A DNA stretch of 42,849 nt from Limnothrix sp. CACIAM 69d (lineage in GTDB: Bacteria; Cyanobacteriota; Cyanobacteriia; CACIAM-69d), in contig MKGP02000072.1 in the NCBI GenBank assembly GCA_001913845.2, positions 1 to 42,849 on the forward strand. Direction: 5' to 3'. This document shows, piece after piece, positions 34,386 through 42,713 of this stretch; the first letter of the stretch is position 1; the number at the start of each line of letters is the position of its first letter. The translations under genes and the position numbers were made by a program. The notes beneath the pieces were generated by a model, which made no database searches, was not told the DNA's origin, and was given only the letters and a program-made list of their open reading frames with translations.

Positions 34386-35588
34386 TTAGAGTTTTAGTTC
34401 TGGCTGAGTCTGGCTAAATGGCAACTCAGCGTTAATGGCATCAATTTGTTGTTGTTCGTATTGATTAATTTCATCGATATAGGTTCGCAAAATGCGATCG
34501 AGCCGGGGATGATAAAGCCGGTGCAGGCTGTGGTTAGGGGTTGCCGGGAATCCGCGCCGCCGTTTGTGTTGTCCCCCCGCGCCGGGGTCAAAGAGTTGAA
34601 TTCCGTGGGCGATCGCCCAGTCGATTGGCTCGTAATAACAGGCATTGAAGTGCAGGTGGTCAATTTCCCGCGTACAACCCCAATAGCGACCGTAGAGCCG
34701 ATCGCCCTTGGTGATGCAAAAGGAGAGGGCGATCGGGTGGCGATCGTCGCCGTGGGCATGGGCCGTAAACAACACCACGCGATCGGCTAATTGATCGGCC
34801 AAATCCACAAAAAATTTGCGCGTTAAATATTGGCTGCCGCCCCAAAACTTCTCGCAAGTGCTGCTGTAAAAATCATAAACCTTGGAAAAATAGCCGTGGG
34901 GAATTTGTGAACCTTGCCAGGTTTTGAACTCCAAGCCACTATTCACCATGGATTTTCGTTCGCGCTTAATATTGCGGCGCTGATTGGCGTTGAAGCTGGC
35001 TAGATAATCTTCAAATGTTTGATAGTTATTACTCGTCCAAATGTAGCTGTGATGTTTCCAGGTAATGAAATCGCCCAAGGATTCCATGAGTTGTTGCCAT
35101 TGGGGATCCACAAACAGAAAATGACAGCCAGACACATGATGTCGGCTACAAAAATGATCGATCGCCCCCAGCATCATTTCAGTAATCGCCCGTTCATCTT
35201 CAGCAGAGTCAATTAAAAATCGATAGCCTTCCGCTGGCGTAAAAGGGGTCATTCCTAATAGTTTGGGATAGTAATCAACCCCTAGGCGATAGGACAAATC
35301 CGCCCACTGCTGGTCAAACACAAATTCGCCATAACTGTGTCCCTTGAGATAGAGGGGAGCTGCGGCAACCAACTTTCCCGATCGGCGCACCACTAAGTGG
35401 GATGGCAACCAGCCTTCTTGAGGGATTGCGCTGCCCGATGTTTCCAAATTATTCAACCAAGCCCATTCCAAAAAGGGAGTTTTTAGGGGTTTGGCTAATG
35501 CATCCCACTCCTGCGGACTCAGATCCGCCATCCGACTAACCCAAGAAAGTTCGTAGGCAATTTGTTCGGTGGTTGCGGTTTGGGCCAT
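34386..35588 (-). CDS. GNAT/FemAB-like protein, DUF482 (COG3146)
   Basis: A 400-residue protein of the DUF482 family, often labelled peptidoglycan biosynthesis or GNAT acyltransferase. The fold resembles FemAB, which adds amino acids from aminoacyl-tRNA to the peptidoglycan cross-bridge, but the substrate of DUF482 is not known. Family marks are PLKTPFLEWAWLNNLETSGSA, GWLPSHLVVRR, YLKGHSYGEFVFD, FNANQRRNIKRER, GRYWGC, LHFNACYYEPIDWAI and the strongly conserved FDPGAGGQHKRRRGF. No membrane segment is present, so it is cytoplasmic. It is on the same strand as the cytochrome b561-like gene but separated from it by a terminator. Confidence 0.85.
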   Translation of the reverse strand: MAQTATTEQIAYELSWVSRMADLSPQEWDALAKPLKTPFLEWAWLNNLETSGSAIPQEGWLPSHLVVRRSGKLVAAAPLYLKGHSYGEFVFDQQWADLSYRLGVDYYPKLLGMTPFTPAEGYRFLIDSAEDERAITEMMLGAIDHFCSRHHVSGCHFLFVDPQWQQLMESLGDFITWKHHSYIWTSNNYQTFEDYLASFNANQRRNIKRERKSMVNSGLEFKTWQGSQIPHGYFSKVYDFYSSTCEKFWGGSQYLTRKFFVDLADQLADRVVLFTAHAHGDDRHPIALSFCITKGDRLYGRYWGCTREIDHLHFNACYYEPIDWAIAHGIQLFDPGAGGQHKRRRGFPATPNHSLHRLYHPRLDRILRTYIDEINQYEQQQIDAINAELPFSQTQPELKL

Positions 35589-35720
35589 GGTTCACAGGGC
35601 GATCGAGGGGGGCTGATCTGGTCAAAATGATGCGCAATCGGTGCTGCTCGGTCAACGGCAGCGCTTTCGATACCCTAGCGCGATCGCCCTGGGCTTTCAA
35701 GGCAAGTGAGACAAATGACA

Positions 35721-35760
35721 AAACCCCGGAAGGCGGAGCGGTATCCATCTTCCGGGGCTT
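35721..35760 (-). terminator. Terminator after the cytochrome b561-like gene
   Basis: CCCCGGAAG (35724-35732) and CTTCCGGGG (35749-35757) form a perfect 9-bp stem. Read leftwards it is followed by TTTTGTC. It lies about 85 bases past the cytochrome gene stop and isolates the DUF482 gene downstream. Confidence 0.75.
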
Positions 35761-35840
35761 TCTCACCGGGGGCGATCGGCTTTCCTCAAATAATTGGAGG
35801 TCACTGAAGATGACTGGCGATTCTTTGAAATGACTTGAGA

Positions 35841-36443
35841 TTACTTGAGAGCCGTTTTGGAATTGCTGGATGATGACCTTTTCCAAAAACCTGTCCAACG
35901 CCGCCAAAGAGCACGAACAACTTTCCATTGATCGATCGCGTGGGCAATCACAAACACCAAAAAGCTATAGGAAAACCAAAAGTGTAAGCCACGCCCCAAA
36001 TCCACCATCTCAGCATTTTGGGGAAACAGTTCCGGCACAACAATGCCAAAGAATTTGACATTATTAGGTCTAACGGAATTAGACAGAAAAACACCCGTGA
36101 CCGGAACCACAATCATGAAGCCATAGAGGCTGCTATGCAGCAGAAATACACGCCACCAATGGGCGGACAGTTTGGGCAGCCGACGGGAATATTTGCGCCA
36201 CCAAACTCGGAACAACAACAGCACCCGTCCCAACAACAAACCAATGGTTAAAATCCCGATCGACTTGTGGAAATCATAGAGACCGGGGCGAAAGGAAACC
36301 TCGCGCGGCAGTTGCGCCATGAAAGTTCCTCCCACAAACAAAACGAGATAGGCCACCGCCATCCACCAATGCAAGGACATCAAATTTTGGAAGGCATTGT
36401 TGAGGCGGCGTTTGGGTGGGGCAACCTGGGCAGAATCAGCCAT
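35841..36443 (-). CDS. Cytochrome b561-family membrane protein
   Basis: A 200-residue integral membrane protein of the bacterial cytochrome b561 type. Four helices are visible (about residues 26-44, 60-82, 96-118 and 153-172). Histidines in helices suit two b haems: His25 (SLHWWM), His59 (YDFHKSIGI), His95/His103 (AHWWRVFLLHSSLYG) and His154/His168 (GLHFWFSYSF ... IAHAID). It probably carries electrons between the quinone pool and a periplasmic acceptor; the partner is unknown. The C-terminus is a Ser/Lys tail. The neighbour on the right is divergent. Confidence 0.82.
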   Translation of the reverse strand: MADSAQVAPPKRRLNNAFQNLMSLHWWMAVAYLVLFVGGTFMAQLPREVSFRPGLYDFHKSIGILTIGLLLGRVLLLFRVWWRKYSRRLPKLSAHWWRVFLLHSSLYGFMIVVPVTGVFLSNSVRPNNVKFFGIVVPELFPQNAEMVDLGRGLHFWFSYSFLVFVIAHAIDQWKVVRALWRRWTGFWKRSSSSNSKTALK

Positions 36444-36680
36444 GACGTTTGGGAGTTGGTCATTATTAACTAACCATAATCATAACGAGTACAGATTGAG
36501 CTGTGGGCACTCGTGGTGACCTGTGGGGATTCAGCCAAACCGGTTGGGCATCGTCGGGGCGATCGCCATCCACAGCGCGGCCCATAAGGGGAAACAGCGC
36601 GGTAGCATAGAGTGCGCCAAAGTGTGCGACACAATGCACACCCAAAACTTCAAAATCTGTCGGCTCGATCGCCCCTTCCT

Positions 36681-37280
36681 ATGGCTGAAAACTGGTTGGA
36701 ATCCTTGGTTTGGACGGACTACCGCGTGGCGGTTTTGTTTACCGTTTTGATACCGCTAGGGCTGTTGCTGTGGGCGCTTGTGGCTAAGGCCGACGCGCTG
36801 CAAAAGCTGATGGTGATCTATTGGCGGGTTTCGAGCCTGCTGGCCATCACGGTGTATTTGATGATTGGCTCTTTGCCCGTGAGCTTTGTGGCGGCGCTGG
36901 GGGCGCGGGTGCTGATTCCGCTGGGGCTGTGGTTCTGGGTCGATTTAAATGAAGAAATTGACGACCAACCCCAAGGCCGATTGAAGTTTGCGTTTAAGGC
37001 TTGGCGCTGGGCCATGACCATCTATTGCACGATCGGGACGGTGGCGCAGGTGTTGACCTTACCTTGTGCCCTGAAACCCACCGAAGTGCTGGTGAAGGAT
37101 GCGGCTTGCCGTGTTTGGTTGGAACCCACCTGGCTCTATCGGGAATATTTCCATAACAATACCAATCCCAGTTTCTTGGGTGTGTTGGGGGTTTTAGGCT
37201 TGGCAATTTATGTCATTTATTTGGCCTATTTTGTGGTGTTTCGGTTGGGCAAGCAGGGGCGATCGGCAACAGGGGTTTAG
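36681..37280 (+). CDS. DUF3177 family membrane protein
   Basis: A 199-residue cyanobacterial protein of family DUF3177 with unknown function. About five hydrophobic segments lie at 16-35, 45-75, 76-88, 110-128 and 163-188. Between them lie WTDYRVAVLFTVLIPLGLLLWAL and LEPTWLYREYFHNNTNPSFLG, which look family-specific. The frame is open from 36612, but the ATG at 36681 gives the natural start. The stop codon TAG (37278-37280) straddles the left boundary of a MITE-like element: T and A are the target duplication and the final G is the first base of the element. Confidence 0.8.
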   Translation: MAENWLESLVWTDYRVAVLFTVLIPLGLLLWALVAKADALQKLMVIYWRVSSLLAITVYLMIGSLPVSFVAALGARVLIPLGLWFWVDLNEEIDDQPQGRLKFAFKAWRWAMTIYCTIGTVAQVLTLPCALKPTEVLVKDAACRVWLEPTWLYREYFHNNTNPSFLGVLGVLGLAIYVIYLAYFVVFRLGKQGRSATGV

Positions 37281-37468
37281 GGCCTGTCGTCATTTCCATC
37301 ACCGTAGGGGTTGGGTCTCCCAACCCTAACCCGGGCGATCGCCACAACCCTGTCCACCCCTGGGAACACCCAAGGATCACGGGAACTGGGCGGGGAGACC
37401 CCGTCCCTACGACTGATCGCTTGGGAGGGCAAGATCATCAGGGTTTCAGGCGATTTGACGACACGCCC
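37280..37468. mobile_element. MITE-like element with TA target duplication inserted at a stop codon
   Basis: A 189-base non-coding element. The left end GGGCCTGTCGTCA and the inverted right end (GGGCGTGTCGTCA on the minus strand) match at 12 of 13 positions, and TA flanks both sides (37278-37279 and 37469-37470). Inside are two inverted hairpins (37303-37327 and 37391-37411) ending in CCCTACG. The ends are those of the element at 5243-5375. No transposase is encoded. Confidence 0.65.
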
Positions 37469-37580
37469 TAGGATCTTGATGTTTCCGTTGCCAAATCTTG
37501 AGGGCAAGGGACTGACCGTTCTGGCCCAGGGCGATCGGGATTGGGATCGGGGCGTAGATTTGGATCTGCGAGGCGATCGC
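37281..37580. other. Gap between the DUF3177 gene and the sensor fusion gene
   Basis: Mostly occupied by the MITE-like element at 37280-37468. The remaining 110 bases hold nothing I recognise. Confidence 0.6.
37303..37411. repeat. Pair of inverted hairpins with shared CGTAGGG tail (REPIN-like)
   Basis: CGTAGGG + GTTGGG-TCT-CCCAAC (37303-37324) and its inverted relative CGGGG-AGA-CCCCG + TCCCTACG (37391-37411) face each other 66 bases apart. The tail and the TCT loop are conserved, while the stem bases differ in a paired manner. Confidence 0.7.
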
Positions 37581-40505
37581 CTAATCTTCCACAAATTGCC
37601 GCATGGGAATTTCAACCAGGAAACTAGTTGAATGATTCAGCTCCGATCGACAAGTTAACCGGCCGCCATGTCGCTCCACCACAATTTGTTGGGCAATGGA
37701 CAAACCTAAGCCAGTTCCCTTGCCCACATCTTTGGTGGTGAAAAAAGCATCAAACAAGTTTCGTTGCACCTCAGGGGCAATTCCGGGCCCGTTGTCCGTA
37801 ATCACAATCTGCACCGTTTCGGGATCGGCCAAGGTGGTGGTGATGGCGATTTGTGGCGGTTCCCGATCGCTCCGTTTGTCCTCATCGATCGCGTCGATCG
37901 CATTGGTCAGCAAATTCATAAACACCTGGTTCATTTGCCCCGCGTAACACTCAATGGGGGATAACTCGCCGTAGTGTTTTTGAATCTGAATCGCTGGGCG
38001 CTGATCCGTAGCCTTCAGTCGGTTGCTCAAAATCATCAGCGTGCTATCCAACCCCGCGTGAATGTCTACGCTTTTCACCTCCGCTTCGTCCAGCCGCGAA
38101 AAGGTGCGCAAGGACAAAACAATTTCGCGAATGCGATCGGTTCCCACCCGCATTGATTTCAAGAGTTTGGGCAAATCTTCCTGCACAAACGTCACATCAA
38201 TTTCGTCCGCCAGTTCCAAAATTTCCGGCGTGGCCTTGGGAAAGGCCAATTGATAGGCAACCAACAGCGCCAACATATCTTGCACATAGTTGCAGGCATG
38301 TTCGAGGTTGCCGTGAATGAAATTCACCGGATTATTAATTTCGTGGGCCACCCCTGCCACCATTTGCCCCAAACTGGACATTTTTTCCGTTTGCACCAGT
38401 TGTGCTTGGGCTTTTTTCAACACCGTCAGGGCTTCCGATAATTGGGCGGTGCGTTGTTTCACCCGCTGCTCCAGATCCTTGGCCAAGTCTTGCAGGGCAG
38501 CTTCGGCAGCCTCGCGATCGCGCACTTCCTGCTGGAGTTGCAGGTTTTGGTTGTCCAACTCCTCTTCAGCCAGTTCGCGACTCTCATCAGTCAGCACCAA
38601 CCACCAAACCGCGATCCCCGACAAAACCAGCAACATCGCATACAAAACCCCAAAGGTTTCCAGCAGCGGTATTGATTCGACATCGGATTGCGCGAGGGGT
38701 AACTCAGCGATCGGCCCGAGGGTATAAACCAGCGCGAAAATCGCCCCCAGCAGGCCAGCCATGGCCGCGAACAGCCCCAAAAAACGCACCATCCGCTTAC
38801 CCAACCGCAAAGACAGGCGATCGCCAAAAATGGCCCGCGCCACGATGGGAGCCAAGCGCACCTGCTCGCCCACGGAGGGCTTGCAGGAATCGTGACAATG
38901 GGCATCCAGACTGCAACAGAGGGAGCAGATATGGCCGTCGTAAACGGGACAAAAGGCCAAATCCGATGGCTCATACTCGTTGTCACAAACGCAGCAACTG
39001 ACCAGAGTGGCAGCCGGAAAATTCAAGCGCACTTCGTTGGGCCGGGCGATGTAGTAGCGGCCTCGGGTTGCCCAGGCGATCAGTGGCGACAGACCGAAGG
39101 CAATTCCCAGGGCCAAAAATGGCGCATAGGCCCGCAGCGATTCCCCCAACAGCCCCACAAACGCCACCATGGCAATGACCGAAGCCACCACCATCGAGCC
39201 AAATCCCACAGGGTTGAAGTTGTAAAGATAGGCGCGTTTGAACTCCACGTAGGACGGACTGAGTTTGAGGGGTTTGTTAATCACCAAGTCCGCCACGATC
39301 GCCCCAATCCAAGCGATCGCCACGTTGGAATAGAGACCCAACACGGCCTCTAGGGTTTCAAAAACCCCCAACTCCATCAACAGCAGAGCGATCGACACAT
39401 TGAACACCAACCACACCACTCGCCCGGGGTGGGAATGGGTGAGCCGCGAAAAGAAGTTTGACCAGGCCAGGGATCCCGCGTAGGCGTTCGTGACGTTGAT
39501 TTTGACCTGGGAGATGATCACGAAAAACACCCCCACCGTCAGCACCACTTGGGGATCGTCAAAAACGGTGGCGAATCCGGCCAAATACATTTGAACCGGC
39601 TCCTTGGCCTTGGCAAAGGAAGCCCCATGCTCGATCGCCAAAGTTGCCAAAAAGGCCCCGCCCAACTGCTTGGCCACTCCCAACACAATCCAGCCGGGCC
39701 CTGCCGCCAACACCGCCAACCACCAGCGAATCCGATTGTTGGGGCCACATTCCGGCAAAAAGCGTAGATAGTCTACCTGTTCGCCCAACTGGGCAATCAG
39801 AGAAAAGGAAACGGTGGCCGCCGCGCCAAACAGCAAGGGATCAAAGGCGGCTCCGCTGGGGGAGTTTCCGGCAAAGTGGAGCCAGCGATCGAGGGCGGCC
39901 GGTTCCTTGAGACCCACAAACACAAAGGGCAACCCCATCAAAACCAGCCAAATCGGTTGCGTCCAAAACTGCAACCGCTCGATCGCCGTGATGCCATAAA
40001 ACACAACCGGCAACACCACCAAAGAGCAAAGGATATAGCCCAACCACAGGGGAAGATGCCAATAAAGCTCTAGGGCTTGGGCCAGGATTGCCGCTTCCAG
40101 CGCAAAGAAAATGAACGTAAAAGAGGCGTAAATCAGCGAGGTAATCGTTGAGCCAATGTAACCAAACCCTGCGCCTCTGGTGAGTAAATCAATATCAACA
40201 TTGTATTTAGCGGCGTAATAGGAAATCGGAATTCCCGCTAGGCCAATCAGCAGTCCCACCACCAAAATGGCCCAAAAAGAATTGCTGAATCCATAGCTAA
40301 TCACTAAAGATCCACCGATCGCTTCAAGGGCCAGAAAGGAAATACCGCCTAGGGCTGTATTGGCCACTAAAAATTCTGACCACTTCCGAAAGGACTGGGG
40401 CGCATAGCGAAGGGAATAGTCCTCGATCGTCTCGGTGGCCACCCAAGCGTTGTACTCTCGACGCTTCTGCACAACCTTTTTGCGGGGCATATACGGAGTC
40501 GTCAT
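37581..40505 (-). CDS. NCS1-type permease fused to a Cys-rich module and a histidine kinase
   Basis: A 974-residue membrane protein with three parts. Residues 1-490 form a complete 12-helix nucleobase:cation-symporter-1-like permease (EDYSLRYAPQSFRKWSEF, NTALGGISFLALEAIGG, GFGYIGSTI, NVTNAYAGSLAWSNFFSRL). Residues 504-541 hold nine cysteines and three histidines (SCCVCDNEYEPSDLAFC ... HICSLCCSLDAHCHDSC), suggesting a zinc-binding module. Two more helices (573-593, 617-637) and a coiled coil (640-705) follow. The kinase comprises an H-box MVAGVAHEINNPVNF (His721), N-box MNLLTNAIDAI, G1 VITDNGPGIAP and G2 GTGLGLSIAQQ. It probably senses a transported nucleobase-like compound and signals to an unlinked response regulator (inference). 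The start ATG has no clear ribosome-binding site. Confidence 0.88.
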   Translation of the reverse strand: MTTPYMPRKKVVQKRREYNAWVATETIEDYSLRYAPQSFRKWSEFLVANTALGGISFLALEAIGGSLVISYGFSNSFWAILVVGLLIGLAGIPISYYAAKYNVDIDLLTRGAGFGYIGSTITSLIYASFTFIFFALEAAILAQALELYWHLPLWLGYILCSLVVLPVVFYGITAIERLQFWTQPIWLVLMGLPFVFVGLKEPAALDRWLHFAGNSPSGAAFDPLLFGAAATVSFSLIAQLGEQVDYLRFLPECGPNNRIRWWLAVLAAGPGWIVLGVAKQLGGAFLATLAIEHGASFAKAKEPVQMYLAGFATVFDDPQVVLTVGVFFVIISQVKINVTNAYAGSLAWSNFFSRLTHSHPGRVVWLVFNVSIALLLMELGVFETLEAVLGLYSNVAIAWIGAIVADLVINKPLKLSPSYVEFKRAYLYNFNPVGFGSMVVASVIAMVAFVGLLGESLRAYAPFLALGIAFGLSPLIAWATRGRYYIARPNEVRLNFPAATLVSCCVCDNEYEPSDLAFCPVYDGHICSLCCSLDAHCHDSCKPSVGEQVRLAPIVARAIFGDRLSLRLGKRMVRFLGLFAAMAGLLGAIFALVYTLGPIAELPLAQSDVESIPLLETFGVLYAMLLVLSGIAVWWLVLTDESRELAEEELDNQNLQLQQEVRDREAAEAALQDLAKDLEQRVKQRTAQLSEALTVLKKAQAQLVQTEKMSSLGQMVAGVAHEINNPVNFIHGNLEHACNYVQDMLALLVAYQLAFPKATPEILELADEIDVTFVQEDLPKLLKSMRVGTDRIREIVLSLRTFSRLDEAEVKSVDIHAGLDSTLMILSNRLKATDQRPAIQIQKHYGELSPIECYAGQMNQVFMNLLTNAIDAIDEDKRSDREPPQIAITTTLADPETVQIVITDNGPGIAPEVQRNLFDAFFTTKDVGKGTGLGLSIAQQIVVERHGGRLTCRSELNHSTSFLVEIPMRQFVED

Positions 40506-41052
40506 AGCAGGTCAAAAAGATTACAGAATGGAGCAATTCATATACTTAGACGATTTGAACTTCCTTGGGCAGAAAGTCAATCGATTGCGTTGATTGCCGA
40601 AGATGGGTGATCGCTGCAACTATGAATAACTATGAATTTCATAGATTTATGGATAAAGCCGGGTTACTCAAAATTGAGTAAGCGATCGCATCAACAATCA
40701 AATGGAATGCTCGAAGAGACTGCTACATCGTAACTAGCCCATGGTTCTACCCTAGCGTGCTCCAAGGACTGACGATCGGACTGATTCTTGACCGCAGAAT
40801 TATTGACTATTTAATAATCATATCAATGATATCAATCGTTCTTCGGCTGCTTCTAAGGTGGTACTCAACCCTCTCAGCGTTGGCCATATTCGCAGCGATT
40901 AAACATGCTCAACTGAGTTGTCCCTTGGTTTTAGTATTCCTTGAGACAATTTGCTAAAGATTTATAAATTTCCCTTCATGAAAATTGCAAATTAAAGTCA
41001 ATTGGGGATGGTCTCGCGGTTCCCATGGTGCGTTCCGATGGCGTGTAATCGC
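40506..41052. other. Gap between two sensor kinase genes
   Basis: A 547-base AT-rich stretch. It has the inverted repeat TTACTCA-AAAT-TGAGTAA (40664-40681) about 160 bases before the sensor fusion ATG and the direct repeat CTATGAAT at 40619-40640. A rightward frame at 40757-40957 from a GTG would give a 66-residue hydrophobic peptide, but it lacks a ribosome-binding site. Confidence 0.55.
40664..40681. promoter_or_regulatory. Inverted repeat TTACTCA-AAAT-TGAGTAA
   Basis: A perfect 7-bp inverted repeat with a 4-base spacer in the promoter region of the permease/kinase gene. It has the size of a dimeric regulator operator. No T-tract follows, so a terminator is unlikely. The binding factor is unknown. 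Confidence 0.35.
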
Positions 41053-42468
41053 CTAACTGTTCTGATAGCTACCGACCTCCAGCGGGGGTTCGACCAGGCT
41101 GGGCAGGGTGATGGTGACGGTTGTTCCCCGATCGAGCTGACTATCTAAGCGGATCTGGCCCTGGTGGACTTGCACGATCGCCTGGACAATGGCCAGCCCC
41201 AACCCCGACCCGGCGGATTGACCGGTGCGATGGCGCGATCGGGACACATCGGCACGATAGAAGCGATCGAACAGATGGGGCAAAGCTTCCGGCGCAATGC
41301 CAATGCCGGTGTCTTGGACTTCGAGCTTTAGGGTGGGTTTGCGCAAGTCCCGATCGAGCCGCACCCAAACCCGCCCGCCCGATGGCGTGTATTGAATGGC
41401 GTTGCCAATCAGATTGGTCAGCAGCCGCGCCAACTGATCTCGATCGCCCCGCACCATCCAGGCTCGCGGATCGAGAATTTCACTGAGTTCGGGAATCAAT
41501 TCCAACGCTTGGCGGGTGGCCAGGGCCATTTGCTCCTCGATCGCCTCCAGCAGCAATTCCGCCAAATCCACCGTCCCCCACTGAGGTTGCACAATGCTGC
41601 TATCTTGGCGGGCCAAAAACAATAGATCGTCCACCAATTTTCCCAGGCGACGGGTTAACCGTTCGATCGCCTCCAACTGCGATCGCTCCATTTGGGGGTT
41701 AGTTTCCGCCAAAGCCACCTGCACGTTGGTTTGAATGGTGGCGATCGGGTTGCGCAGTTCATGGGATGCATCGGCCGTGAATTGCCGCAAGCGTTGGTAA
41801 GACTCGCGCACCGGTTCCATGGCCAGCCCCGACAGCCACCACCCGATCGCCCCGACAGCCCCAATCAACGCCACCACCCCAAAGCCCAGGTCGATCGCCA
41901 ACTGCTGGGCCGGTTTGGTGACCTCAAACCAAGGGTGACTGACTCGCAAATAGCCCAAGGGTTGCCCCCCCAGCGCAATGGCCTGAGTGCGCTGCCGCAA
42001 CACCAACGGCGGTTCCACCGGGCCCCGTCCCTCCGCTGGCTTCCCGGGCCCGTCGCGCAACACTTTCACCGTTTCACTTTTGCGCGTGGGATGCAGGGGA
42101 ATGGTCAAGGGTTCCGCAAAACTGGTCCAAAGCTGCTGGCCCGTGGGGCTAAACCACTCCAAATCGATGCGATCGTCTTCCACATCATTCCAAACCGTGC
42201 CCGTGTTGTCCCGAAAGCTGGCTTCCAGGTTCACCCGGGCCCGAGTAATCATCTGCTGTGGATCGATGGCGGCCAGGTCGCGCACTTGCACCGATTCAAT
42301 CACCAGCGATCGAGCAACTAGTTCGATCGCATGTTCGATCGTGTCATCCACCCGATCGACCAGCGTGGCCCTCGCATAACCATAAAAGGCGATCGCAGCC
42401 ACCAGCACCAACACTGCTGTTACGGTCGCGTACCAAAGGGCCAGCCGTCGCCGCGTTGTCTGAAACAC
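41053..42468 (-). CDS. Two-component sensor histidine kinase, RppB/NrsS-like
   Basis: A 471-residue classical sensor kinase. An N-terminal helix (about 11-31), a periplasmic sensor of about 160 residues (40-188) and a second helix (190-214) anchor it in the membrane. The dimerisation domain carries the H-box FTADASHELRNPIATIQ (His236). The ATPase has N-box LTNLIGNAIQYTP, G1 VQDTGIGIAPEAL, F-box LFDRFYRADVSR and G2 SAGSGLGLAIVQAI. The pattern is close to the cyanobacterial RppB/NrsS group, which responds to metals or plastoquinone redox; ligand residues were not identified here. The start is GTG with GAGGA 5 bases upstream. No response regulator gene precedes it within the 381 bases to the window edge. 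Confidence 0.88.
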   Translation of the reverse strand: MFQTTRRRLALWYATVTAVLVLVAAIAFYGYARATLVDRVDDTIEHAIELVARSLVIESVQVRDLAAIDPQQMITRARVNLEASFRDNTGTVWNDVEDDRIDLEWFSPTGQQLWTSFAEPLTIPLHPTRKSETVKVLRDGPGKPAEGRGPVEPPLVLRQRTQAIALGGQPLGYLRVSHPWFEVTKPAQQLAIDLGFGVVALIGAVGAIGWWLSGLAMEPVRESYQRLRQFTADASHELRNPIATIQTNVQVALAETNPQMERSQLEAIERLTRRLGKLVDDLLFLARQDSSIVQPQWGTVDLAELLLEAIEEQMALATRQALELIPELSEILDPRAWMVRGDRDQLARLLTNLIGNAIQYTPSGGRVWVRLDRDLRKPTLKLEVQDTGIGIAPEALPHLFDRFYRADVSRSRHRTGQSAGSGLGLAIVQAIVQVHQGQIRLDSQLDRGTTVTITLPSLVEPPLEVGSYQNS

Positions 42469-42637
42469 GATCGTCCTCGAATGATGGGTAGTTGCCTTTT
42501 CCCTAATCGTAATTCATTCGATCGGCTTGATTTAGCCTCTTAATTGACTTGAGCTGGCTAGCCGATTGAATTTCTGGGTAATGTTTGATTACCTTTTCGA
42601 TCCACTTCTCGATCAACTTGATTAGTTAAGTTTGTTC

Positions 42638-42702
42638 TTGAATTGCTTGATTGAATTGCTTGATTGAATTGCTTGATTGAATTGCTTGGTTGAATTGATC
42701 GG
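42638..42702. repeat. 13-bp tandem repeat TTGAATTGCTTGA, four full copies plus a decayed fifth
   Basis: Copies begin at 42638, 42651, 42664 and 42677 (the last ends GG instead of GA), followed by TTGAATTGATCGG at 42690-42702. Confidence 0.9.
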
Positions 42703-42713
42703 CTTGACCTTAA

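Noticed and set aside
40757-40957. A 66-codon hydrophobic rightward frame between the two kinase genes
   Set aside because: It has a GTG start without a ribosome-binding site and lies in AT-rich intergenic DNA; hydrophobicity alone is not enough.
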